DNA of 64,000 bases from Polaromonas glacialis (GTDB lineage: Bacteria > Pseudomonadota > Gammaproteobacteria > Burkholderiales > Burkholderiaceae_C), in assembly GCF_000709345.1 (NCBI RefSeq), contig NZ_KL448323.1:2734346-2798345 (forward strand), in the 5' to 3' direction. The notes below the pieces were generated by a model that worked only from the letters and a program-made list of their open reading frames with translations, was not told the origin of the DNA and searched no databases. Positions 18,199-25,594 of the stretch are shown here, in pieces (within the stretch, counting starts at the first letter, position 1; the number at the start of each line of letters is the position of its first letter). The position numbers were made by a program, and so were the translations under genes.

Positions 18199-18783
18199 AT
18201 GGTCAAGAAACTGCAAAAAATGAGCGCCGCTCAAAAAGCCAGCCCCCAACTCTCCAGCGCCGTCAAGGACTCTGCCCAGCAGATATGGCTGGCCGGCCTG
18301 GGGGCTTTTTCCAAGGCGCAGGAGGAAGGCAGCAAGGTGTTCGACAGCCTGGTCAAGGAAGGCCTGGCGATCCAGCGCAAGACCCAGGCAGCCGCCGAGG
18401 AAAAGATCAGCGAAGCGACCAGCCGCATGAGCGACATGGCCAGCGACATCCAGTCCAAGGCAGGCAACCGCTGGGACAAGCTGGAAAACATTTTCGAGGA
18501 GCGCGTTGCCAAGGCGCTGGGCAAGCTCGGCGTGCCTTCGGCGCGGGACGTGAGCGCACTGGCGGAACGCGTCGAACTGCTCGACCAGCAGGTCAGCAAA
18601 CTGAACGGCGGTAGCCCGACCGCCAAACCAGCCGCCAAACCACGCGCCAGGGCCGCCGCCAAGACCGTGGAGCCGCAGGCCGCCAAGCCCGCCGCCAAAA
18701 AAGCCGTGCAGCGCGCAGTGGCCAAAACGGCCAGAACGCCCGCAGAGGGCAGTGCAGGCCCCGTGCCAAGCGCAGCTGAATAA
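18199..18783 (+). CDS. Phasin / polyhydroxyalkanoate granule-associated protein with Lys/Ala/Pro-rich tail
   Basis: A 194-residue protein starting at ATG 18199. Residues ~20-125 are amphipathic and helical (QQIWLAGLGAFSKAQEEGSK; LVKEGLAIQRKTQAAAEEKI), the PhaI/PhaF phasin domain, with a leucine-zipper-like VSALAERVELLDQQVSKLNG segment around 120-140. The last ~55 residues are AAKP/KPAAK repeats resembling a histone-like tail, as in Pseudomonas PhaF. Phasins coat PHA granules, and PhaF-like tails bind DNA and help distribute granules at division. A strong terminator follows at about 18875. Confidence 0.87.
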   Translation: MVKKLQKMSAAQKASPQLSSAVKDSAQQIWLAGLGAFSKAQEEGSKVFDSLVKEGLAIQRKTQAAAEEKISEATSRMSDMASDIQSKAGNRWDKLENIFEERVAKALGKLGVPSARDVSALAERVELLDQQVSKLNGGSPTAKPAAKPRARAAAKTVEPQAAKPAAKKAVQRAVAKTARTPAEGSAGPVPSAAE

Positions 18784-18874
18784 TCTGCAGCAGGCAAGCC
18801 CCTGCAAGGGGGTTGAACACGCAGTCAATGCTTGAAACAGGATGACAGCCGCAAGACTAGGTGCGGAGCCACGG

Positions 18875-18902
18875 AAAAGGGACGTCATGTCCCTTTTTTT
18901 TC
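18875..18902 (+). terminator. Intrinsic terminator between phasin and TetR genes
   Basis: The sequence AAAAGGGAC, loop GTCAT, GTCCCTTTT followed by more T residues forms a nine-base-pair hairpin with a strong T-tract. It ends phasin transcription before the TetR-family gene starting at 19014. Confidence 0.85.
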
Positions 18903-19013
18903 GCCTGCATGCCTGGAAATCTTCCTTGCTCGAATGCCCCGCATGAGGTTTTCCTGATTCCTTCACTCGGGGCGCTGGGTTAGAGTCAGGGAACAAAACA
19001 AAGAGAGACAACT

Positions 19014-19685
19014 ATGGTGAAAAAAGCGCCGCGTCGCACCGCCGAGCGCATCCTGGAGGTCACGCTCGAACTGTTCAACCGGTTTGGCGAGCCCAATGTA
19101 TCGACCACGCTGATTTCCGCCGAACTCGGCATCAGCCCGGGCAACCTTTATTACCACTACCCGGCCAAGGACGAGCTGATCAACTCGCTGTTCGACCGCT
19201 ACGAGCAGGCGCTCAACGAGTTGCTCAATGCCAGCGACGGCGTGCGCAACGTCGAGGACGCCTGGTTTTTCATGCACACGCTGTTTGAGCTGATCTGGCA
19301 GTACCGCTTCCTGTACCGCGACCTGAACGACCTGTTGAGCAAGAACCGGCGGCTGGAGACGCATTTTCAGTGGGTGCTCAAGAACAAGGCGCGCGCCGTC
19401 AGGACCATGCTCGGGGGCATGGGCCGGGCTGGCGCCATGGCGCTGGACTCGCGCGAAGTGGACGCAACGGCCACCAGCATGGTGGTGCTGCTGACCTACT
19501 GGCTGAGCTTTGAATATGTGCGCAATCCGCGCCATGCCCTGGAGCCGGAAAATGCCCAGTCGGCCCTGATGCGCGGGGCTCACCATGTGCTGAGCCTGCT
19601 GGTACCCTATCTGGAGCCGGCCGAGAAAAGCCACCTGCAAAGCCTGGCGGGCGCCTACAGCATCCCGGCAAGCCTGCCGGCCTGA
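19014..19685 (+). CDS. TetR/AcrR-family transcriptional regulator
   Basis: A 223-residue regulator with an N-terminal helix-turn-helix: RTAERILEVTLELFNRFGEP, then STTLISAELGISPGNLYYHY, the signature of TetR family members (residues ~10-55). The C-terminal ligand domain is not specific. It starts behind AGAGAGAC and is separated by a terminator from the phasin. Its closeness to the phasin and acyl reductase suggests a role in lipid or PHA control with an acyl-CoA-like ligand, but that is context only. Confidence 0.9.
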   Translation: MVKKAPRRTAERILEVTLELFNRFGEPNVSTTLISAELGISPGNLYYHYPAKDELINSLFDRYEQALNELLNASDGVRNVEDAWFFMHTLFELIWQYRFLYRDLNDLLSKNRRLETHFQWVLKNKARAVRTMLGGMGRAGAMALDSREVDATATSMVVLLTYWLSFEYVRNPRHALEPENAQSALMRGAHHVLSLLVPYLEPAEKSHLQSLAGAYSIPASLPA

Positions 19686-19747
19686 ACGGTGCTGGCGCGG
19701 GCCACGAGATTGCATAAAAATGAAAATTAAGTGAAGGAGACAACGAC

Positions 19748-20521
19748 ATGGCCAAATGGAACCCTTTCCCCCACCCCGGCGCCTATGCCTTTGACACGGC
19801 CAGCCTGACGAAAAACTGGACCCGTCTGCACCGGGGCGACTGTGAACCGCTGCCCAAGGATGCAGCGGTGCTCAAGGCCTGGGTACTGTTTCACAACGGT
19901 GAATTCCACAAGGCGACCGAGGCCGGACTGAAAGCCGGCGGCGATGGCATCACGGCGGCCAACAAGGCCACCTGCATCTATGCCAATTACCTGGAAGACA
20001 AGGAAAAAACCAGGCTCGACCTGTTCCTGGAAGCGGCGCAAAGGGCCGAGGCGCAGCAGGCGGCAGACCCGAAAAATCCGAATGCCTTTTACTGGCAGGC
20101 TTACGCTTTGGGGCGCTACAGCCAGGGCATCAGCGTGGCCAAGGCACTGGCGCAGGGGCTGGGCAGCAAGATCAAGGCCGCGCTGGAGCAGACCATCAAA
20201 CTCGCGCCGCAGCATGCCGATGCGCACATCGCGCTGGCCGCCTTTCATGCCGAGGTGATCGACAAGGTCGGCTCGCTGATCGGCAGCATGACCTACGGCG
20301 CCCGCAAGGACACCGGCCTGGCGCTGTTCAAGGAAGCGCTCAAGCTCAATCCCGGCTCGGCCATCGCCATGACCGAATATGCCAACGGCATGGTGATGCT
20401 CGAAGGCGACAAGCGGATGAAAGAGGCCACCCGGCTTTACATGCAGGCAGCGGCCTGCGAAGCGCTCGATGCGATGGAGCGGCTGGACGTGGACATGGCC
20501 CGGGTGGAACTGCAGGACTGA
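19748..20521 (+). CDS. Conserved hypothetical protein with TPR-like helical repeats
   Basis: A 257-residue cytoplasmic protein lacking a signal peptide (MAKWNPFPHPGAYAFD). Repeating helical pairs with TPR-like spacing are visible: AVLKAWVLFHNGEFHKATEA, NAFYWQAYALGRYSQGIS, AALEQTIKLAPQHADAHIAL and LALFKEALKLNPGSAIAMTE. TPR proteins mediate protein contacts; no catalytic motif is apparent. It follows the TetR gene by 62 bases in the same direction, and may be co-transcribed. The function is unknown. Confidence 0.72.
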   Translation: MAKWNPFPHPGAYAFDTASLTKNWTRLHRGDCEPLPKDAAVLKAWVLFHNGEFHKATEAGLKAGGDGITAANKATCIYANYLEDKEKTRLDLFLEAAQRAEAQQAADPKNPNAFYWQAYALGRYSQGISVAKALAQGLGSKIKAALEQTIKLAPQHADAHIALAAFHAEVIDKVGSLIGSMTYGARKDTGLALFKEALKLNPGSAIAMTEYANGMVMLEGDKRMKEATRLYMQAAACEALDAMERLDVDMARVELQD

Positions 20522-20522
20522 A

Positions 20523-20543
20523 ACGCCGGCCGGGCGTCTTTCT
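20523..20543 (+). terminator. Possible terminator after the TPR-like gene
   Basis: ACGCC at 20523-20527 and GGCGT at 20533-20537 form a short GC-rich hairpin followed by CTTTCT. It lies immediately after the stop codon at 20521. The stem is short, so support is modest. Confidence 0.4.
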
Positions 20544-20578
20544 GCGAGCCTGTGTCCACAAAACAGGTTACTCTCTTT

Positions 20579-20628
20579 TTAATAGCTGTTAGCGAACGCC
20601 CTGCTTGCGCAGAAGGCATTTTTAACTG
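20579..20628 (+). repeat. Dispersed ~48-bp intergenic repeat, copy A
   Basis: Begins with AATAGCTG, has CTTGCGCA in the middle and ends with TTTTTAACTG. It aligns without gaps over 48 bases with copy E at 34139-34186 and more loosely with copies at 36.2, 43.2 and 51.8 kb. It sits between two convergent genes. Confidence 0.7.
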
Positions 20629-20672
20629 TTATTTATTGCCCGCGTCCGCAAGCCATGGCCTGACCGGCAAAC

Positions 20673-22223
20673 TCAGCGCGGGCAGCGCACCTGGCCGCAG
20701 TAGCGCTCGCAGAACGGGCAACCGGTCATCGGCAGCCAGGCCGGTATGTTGTAGAACTGCCGGAAGGCCTCGCCCAGCACGCCCTGGCGGTAGGCCAGGT
20801 AGTTGAATCCGCGGCCTTCGACCACGTAGAAAGCCACGCCATCCTGGATGAAACCCTGGACGTCGACGCTGTCAAAGTAGGGCTTGAATGCTTCCGGTTC
20901 GGGCTTGTCCGGCGTGATGATCCGCACCGTTTTTCCTTGATAGAGCGAAAAATCCACCAGCATGTCGTCCTGCCGCGCATGGAAGCGGCCCACGCCGAAC
21001 ACCGGCATGTACTGGCGGCGCTCGAAACCGTAGATCGACGCGGCGGTGTACGAGTCGGCCATCAGCACCGCGCCCGGGCGGTCGGCCTGCCTGAGGATGT
21101 CGGCGGTCTTGACGCTGCGAACGATTTGCGGGTAGATCTTGGCGCTGCGCCAGGTGTCCAGCGTCGTCAGGTACAGGCCGGCGACCACCGCGACATGCAG
21201 GCCGGCAAACAGCGCCAGCCCCTTGGCGCAGGTCTTGAGCTTGTCAGCCGGCAGGGCAAACGCCAGCCAGGCAAAGCCAAAAGGGTAAAACGACAGCACC
21301 CAGTGCAGGCCAACGACTTTCTTGGCTGACAGCAGCATGAAAAACAGCAGGGGCACGACGACCAGGCAGGCCAGCAGGCGATGGGACCGGGCGCTGGCTC
21401 TAAGCGCCTGGCGGTATCTGAAGGCCAGCCAGAGCGCCACCGGCGTGACCAGGTAAGCCATCATGCCGACATACAGCAGCGGCTTGCGCCATTCAAACGC
21501 CGCATCCTGGTTGCGGTTGTAGACGTTGAACATGATGTTCGACCAGCCGTGCGACAGGTTGTAGGCAATGTTGATCGCCGGGCCGGGCAAGGCGCAGGCC
21601 ACCAGCAGGGCCAGGCCCGCCAGCCGCTCGCGGCGGTACAACAAAAAGTACAGCAGGTAGGTCAGCCCCAGCACCACCGAGAAATACTTCGACAAAAAGG
21701 CACAGCCCAGGAACACGCCCGACAACGCATACAGCCCATAGGCGGCGCGGTCGGGCCGGGCGCGCTGCTCGGCGCGCATCAGGGCCGCCACCGACAGCAT
21801 CGACCAGAAGATCAGCGGCGTGTCGGTGGTGATGATGGCGTAGAGCCAGTTCAGCGGTGCCAGCCAGAACAGCAGCACCGCCCAGGCCGCGCGCACCCGG
21901 TCCAGCGGCGCCAGCGCCCACCACAGCGCCGCGCCCAGCGCCAGCGGCAGCAGCACCGCTGGCAGGCGGATCGACAAGGTGCTGTCGCCCAGCGTGGCGC
22001 GCATGAGCGCAATCAGCCAGCCAGCCATGGGCGGATGGTCGGAATAACCCCAGTCCGGGTAAACGCCCCACCAGTAGAAAAACGCCTCGTCGCCGGAGAT
22101 CGGAAAGGTCGCCGCGATCCAGAAGCGCAGCAGCAGCGATGCCAGTCCGGCGGTCAGCAGCCAGCGGCTCAGCATGACGGAATCGGCCTGCGGGGAAGAA
22201 GCAATGACAGGGTGGTGGGACAT
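20673..22223 (-). CDS. GT-C family (GT39/GT83, ArnT/PMT-like) integral membrane glycosyltransferase
   Basis: Starting at ATG 22223 the protein has 516 residues and about 10-12 membrane segments. The first periplasmic loop carries FPISGDEAFFYWWG and YPDWGYSDHPPMAGWLI, with an acidic DEA motif typical of ArnT/PMT GT-C enzymes that use a polyprenyl-phosphate sugar donor. An upstream TTG would extend it by 13 residues. The C-terminus is unusual: four cysteines in the last ~17 residues (CPFC, then YC and RC), spaced like a small metal or disulfide site. It lies in an operon with a UbiA/DPPR-like enzyme and a flippase-like protein, suggesting one lipid-linked sugar pathway acting at the inner membrane. 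Confidence 0.8.
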   Translation of the reverse strand: MSHHPVIASSPQADSVMLSRWLLTAGLASLLLRFWIAATFPISGDEAFFYWWGVYPDWGYSDHPPMAGWLIALMRATLGDSTLSIRLPAVLLPLALGAALWWALAPLDRVRAAWAVLLFWLAPLNWLYAIITTDTPLIFWSMLSVAALMRAEQRARPDRAAYGLYALSGVFLGCAFLSKYFSVVLGLTYLLYFLLYRRERLAGLALLVACALPGPAINIAYNLSHGWSNIMFNVYNRNQDAAFEWRKPLLYVGMMAYLVTPVALWLAFRYRQALRASARSHRLLACLVVVPLLFFMLLSAKKVVGLHWVLSFYPFGFAWLAFALPADKLKTCAKGLALFAGLHVAVVAGLYLTTLDTWRSAKIYPQIVRSVKTADILRQADRPGAVLMADSYTAASIYGFERRQYMPVFGVGRFHARQDDMLVDFSLYQGKTVRIITPDKPEPEAFKPYFDSVDVQGFIQDGVAFYVVEGRGFNYLAYRQGVLGEAFRQFYNIPAWLPMTGCPFCERYCGQVRCPR

Positions 22224-22324
22224 GGAAAAGGGTCGGATAAACAGCGGGCAGGCAGCAGGCAAAAGGCGAGGAGCCAGGCGTGCGTCGCAACGCAGGCGAC
22301 AGAAGAAAGTGAAACGGAAAGCAG

Positions 22325-23290
22325 CTAGCGAAAACTGATGTCCCGGGCGATGGCCGCACTATAAAGCAAGGCCAGCAGGCCAATCGCCACAGCCAGCCAC
22401 AGCGTCAGCAGCCGGACCATCACGGTCATGCCCAGGGCGCTGCCAGCCCCTGCGCCGTAAGCCACCAGCAGGCCGGTCAGCACAGCCTCGGTGCCGCCCA
22501 GGCCCGCCGGCAGGGCCGACAAGGCGCCGCCGACCATGGCCACGGCGTAAAAACCGGTCGCCGTCGCCAGCCCCAAGGGCAGGCCCATGTCGCGGCAGAC
22601 CAGCCAGACCGCCACGCCTTGCGCCGACCAGGCGGCCAGCGTCAGGCTGAACCAGGCCAGCGGCCGCAGCCGCAGGCACGTCCAGGCCTCCTGCAGCCAG
22701 CCGGGAAGCCGAAGCACGCCATGCCGCAACCTGAACAGCGCAACGGCCGCCAGCACCGCCGCGGCCGCCCCGCCCAGCAGCAGCCATAGCGCCCAGCCGG
22801 GCATCCGCTGGACCAGGCCGCGCTCCCAGGCCCAGGCGGCGGCGGGCAGGCACAGCAGCAGCAGGCACAACAGGTCGGCCAGGCGCTCGGCGCCAAAGAT
22901 GGCCAGGCTCTGCCGGGCACCCAGTGGTTCTCGCGCCAGCACCAGCCCCCTGACCGCCTCGCCGACATTGCCGGGCGTGGGCGTGAACGCATAGCCCGCC
23001 AGGTAGAGCCGCAGCCCCTGCAGCAGGCCGAAGTGGCGTCCGTAATGCGCCATCCACAAGCGCCAGCGCAGGCCGCGCAGGCCGTAGCTCAGCAGGCACA
23101 GGCTGGCCGCCTGCAGCCCATTGAGCGACCACAGGCGCGCCAGGGAAGTGCGCGGGCTGTCGCCCCAGACCAGCAGCGCCGCCGCGTACACCGTGGCAAC
23201 CACCCCCAGCACCAGCAGCAGTTTCCTGACCGGCAGCTTGAGCCGAGGGCGCGATGGCAAAAGGCCTGGCTCCGGGCGCTGCCTGTGCAC
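22325..23290 (-). CDS. Lysylphosphatidylglycerol synthetase TM-region-like (UPF0104) membrane protein
   Basis: The 321-residue protein starts at GTG 23290, two bases after the prenyltransferase stop. It has about eight hydrophobic segments, and residues ~75-100 read YLAGYAFTPTPGNVGEAVRG, the signature loop of the UPF0104/AglD-like flippase family. A second conserved segment is VGGALSALPAGLGGTEAVLTGL (about 235-256). Such proteins are proposed to be lipid or polyprenyl-sugar flippases. The frame runs open far upstream through the neighbouring genes, but that extension is out-of-frame noise. Coupled translation with the prenyltransferase is likely. Confidence 0.82.
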   Translation of the reverse strand: MHRQRPEPGLLPSRPRLKLPVRKLLLVLGVVATVYAAALLVWGDSPRTSLARLWSLNGLQAASLCLLSYGLRGLRWRLWMAHYGRHFGLLQGLRLYLAGYAFTPTPGNVGEAVRGLVLAREPLGARQSLAIFGAERLADLLCLLLLCLPAAAWAWERGLVQRMPGWALWLLLGGAAAAVLAAVALFRLRHGVLRLPGWLQEAWTCLRLRPLAWFSLTLAAWSAQGVAVWLVCRDMGLPLGLATATGFYAVAMVGGALSALPAGLGGTEAVLTGLLVAYGAGAGSALGMTVMVRLLTLWLAVAIGLLALLYSAAIARDISFR

Positions 23291-23292
23291 CG

Positions 23293-24180
23293 TCAAAACC
23301 GGTGGGCCAAAAAGATGAACAGCCACAGCAGGCCCGCGCCCAGCAGCCAGCCGTCGCGCAGCAGGTCGCGCGCCACGTCCTCGCCATGGCCGCGATGCAC
23401 CTGGTAGGTGTAGCGCAGCAGCCCGAAAACAACCACCGGCACGGTGTAGAGCAGGCGCTCGCCATGCTGCAGCTGCGCCTCGGGGCTGGTGGCGAACAGG
23501 CTGTAGGTGGTCAGCGTCGCCGTCATGGTGGTGGCGATGAAGGTGTCGAGCAACGCCGTCGGGTAGCCCGCCATCACCGCCCGCTGGCTGGCTTCTTCCT
23601 GGAAGCTTTCGGCCTTGCGCTTGCAAAAGCCCAGGTACAGCGTCATGAAAATCCCGGTCAGCAGCAGCCAGCGCGATGGCGGAATCCCGACCGCGACCGT
23701 TCCGGCCAGCAGCCTGAGCATGAAACCGGCCGCGATGATGGCCACATCGACCACCGCCACCTGCTTGAGCCGCCATGAATACGCCATGTTCAGCGCCACA
23801 TACAGCGCCAGCAGCGCCAGCAGCGTGCGGTTGCCTGCCGCCAGCAAAATTCCTGCGGCCAGCAGCACGGCCGCCAGCAGCAGCGCAGGAAGCGCCGTCA
23901 CCGCGCCGCTGGCCAGCGGCCGCTTGCGCTTGACCGGATGCAGAGCGTCGCTGGCGCGGTCGTGCCAGTCGTTCAGGATGTACACCACGCTCGAAGCGCA
24001 GCAGAAAGCCGCAAAGGCGCGCAGCACCGCCAGGTCCAGCGGAATGACTTCCCAGCTCTGGCTGAACACCAGTCCGGCAAACACGAAAACGTTCTTGACC
24101 CACTGGTGCGGCCGCATCAGGCGTACCAGCGCAAGCAGGCTTGAAAAAGAAAAAGGCATCAATGAAAAAGGCAAAAGCAT
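23293..24180 (-). CDS. UbiA-family prenyltransferase, decaprenyl-phosphate phosphoribosyltransferase-like
   Basis: A roughly 295-residue polytopic enzyme. RLMRPHQWVKNVFVFAGLVF near the N-terminus and YILNDWHDRASDALHPVKRKRP (NDxxDxxxD, about residues 65-85) match the DPPR synthase branch of UbiA (Rv3806c-like) rather than ubiquinone enzymes; a second region is TLYLGFCKRKAE. These enzymes join phosphoribosyl pyrophosphate to decaprenyl phosphate, the entry to polyprenyl-phospho-arabinose in actinobacteria. The start is uncertain: ATG 24180 or 24159, or an upstream codon near 24228. No DprE1/E2 genes are visible here, so the eventual sugar is not known. Confidence 0.8.
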   Translation of the reverse strand: MLLPFSLMPFSFSSLLALVRLMRPHQWVKNVFVFAGLVFSQSWEVIPLDLAVLRAFAAFCCASSVVYILNDWHDRASDALHPVKRKRPLASGAVTALPALLLAAVLLAAGILLAAGNRTLLALLALYVALNMAYSWRLKQVAVVDVAIIAAGFMLRLLAGTVAVGIPPSRWLLLTGIFMTLYLGFCKRKAESFQEEASQRAVMAGYPTALLDTFIATTMTATLTTYSLFATSPEAQLQHGERLLYTVPVVVFGLLRYTYQVHRGHGEDVARDLLRDGWLLGAGLLWLFIFLAHRF

Positions 24181-24243
24181 GCAGCCCGGATCGGCTTTCA
24201 AGCATAACTGACTCGCCGGCCCGCCCATGGCGCGCCAGCGGGC

Positions 24244-24270
24244 AAAAAAAGCCTGAACGGATCAGGCTTT
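24244..24270 (-). terminator. Intrinsic terminator for the substrate-binding protein gene
   Basis: AAAGCCTGA (24248-24256) and TCAGGCTTT (24262-24270) form a nine-base-pair hairpin. Read on the minus strand it is followed by seven T residues. It lies downstream of the gene ending at 24307 and before the prenyltransferase gene, so the two are separate transcription units. Confidence 0.8.
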
Positions 24271-24306
24271 GCGTGCGCCACCCGCCGGGCGGGTCCGGCC
24301 GGCCGT

Positions 24307-25443
24307 TCAGGTCCGCACGCGTCCGTCGCCGGTCAGCATCGAGAGCTCGACGAAGCTTGAAGCCACATGGTCGCCGGGCCCGAACGACACCGCAAAGCCG
24401 CCAAAGGACTGGCTGCCGATGCTTTCCAGGCCGGTCATCAGCGATTCGCGTGTCGGCTTGCTTCCGGCGCGCCGCAGGCCCTCGGTGAACAGCTTGGCGG
24501 CCAGGTAGCCTTCCATGCTGGAAAAGTTGGCCTGGACCTCCTTGTTGCCGACGGCCTTCACCGCGTCGGCAAATTCGCGCGCAATCGGACGCGCCGCGTT
24601 GTAGGGCGACGGCACGACCTGTGACACCACCACGCCCGCGCCGTCCTTGCCCAGTTCGTCGGCCAGCGCCTGGGTGCCGACAAACGACACGTTGTAGAAC
24701 GTGCCGCCGTAGCCGGCCTTGCGCGCCTCGCGGATAAACGCCGCGCAGGCCTTGTAGGCGCCGATCTGCACCACCGAATCCGGCCCGGCGGCGACCAGCG
24801 TCTTGACGGCCTGCGCCACATCGACCGAATTGCGCTCCACCGTGGCCTGGGCCACCGGCTTGAGGCCCAGACTGCCAAGCGCCAGGGTGACGCCATCCAG
24901 GCCGGCCTTGCCATAGGCATCGTTCTGGTGGAAAACGGCAATTTTTTTCAGCCCCAGGTTGGTCAGCTGCTTGACGATCAGCGCGGTCTCGTCGTTGTAC
25001 GACGCCCGCACATGAAAGGCATAGCGGCTGAACGGTTCGCGCAGCGCCATGGCGCCGGTGAACGGCGCGATGAAGGGAATCTTTTCCTTGATGGCCATGG
25101 GCAGCGCCACCACGCTGGTCGGCGTTCCGATGTAGCCGAACAGCGCGAACACGTCGTCGGCGATGAATTTTTTGGTGTTTTCGGCGCAACGGGCGGGTTC
25201 GTAGCCGTCATCGAGCTTGCGCAACTCGATCTGCTGCCGGCCAATGCCACCCTGGGCATTGACCTGGTCGAAATAAACCCTGGCGCCCTGGTGGAACTGG
25301 ATGCCCAGCTGTGCGGCGGGTCCGGTGAAGGCGGCCGACTGGCCCAGGACGATGCGGCCTTCGGGCTGGGCGCGGACGGTGGTGAAGCCCGCCAGCAGGG
25401 CGGCGCCCGAACTGATGGAAAATTTTCTGCGTGTCAGCGTCAT
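24307..25443 (-). CDS. Branched-chain amino-acid-type ABC transporter substrate-binding protein, Tat-like signal
   Basis: A 378-residue periplasmic binding protein of the Peripla_BP_6/LivK type (IVLGQSAAFTGPAAQLGIQF; GGIGRQQIELRKLDDGYEPA; FGYIGTPTSVVALPMAIKEK). The N-terminus, MTLTRRKFSISSGAALLAGF, has a twin-arginine RRKFS motif before a hydrophobic segment, suggesting Tat export. No permease or ATPase genes are adjacent, so it is an orphan binding protein, common in Comamonadaceae. The ligand is unknown. It is divergent from the molybdopterin oxidoreductase gene. Confidence 0.87.
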   Translation of the reverse strand: MTLTRRKFSISSGAALLAGFTTVRAQPEGRIVLGQSAAFTGPAAQLGIQFHQGARVYFDQVNAQGGIGRQQIELRKLDDGYEPARCAENTKKFIADDVFALFGYIGTPTSVVALPMAIKEKIPFIAPFTGAMALREPFSRYAFHVRASYNDETALIVKQLTNLGLKKIAVFHQNDAYGKAGLDGVTLALGSLGLKPVAQATVERNSVDVAQAVKTLVAAGPDSVVQIGAYKACAAFIREARKAGYGGTFYNVSFVGTQALADELGKDGAGVVVSQVVPSPYNAARPIAREFADAVKAVGNKEVQANFSSMEGYLAAKLFTEGLRRAGSKPTRESLMTGLESIGSQSFGGFAVSFGPGDHVASSFVELSMLTGDGRVRT

Positions 25444-25594
25444 GGCTTAAATTTTCACAAGTTGTATTGAATTCGTACGACTGTATCAAAACGCGTTTTT
25501 GACGCCGGGCATTCGGCCAGCCTGACTGAATCCGGCAACAGGGTTTCCCGTGCAAATGACCGGGAGCGCCGGCCAATCGCTATAAAGTGCAGGC

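Noticed and set aside
23291..25189. Extension of the UPF0104 frame upstream to give a 954-residue protein
   Set aside because: The extra part is out of frame with the prenyltransferase and substrate-binding genes and has no recognisable domain; the GTG at 23290 fits much better.
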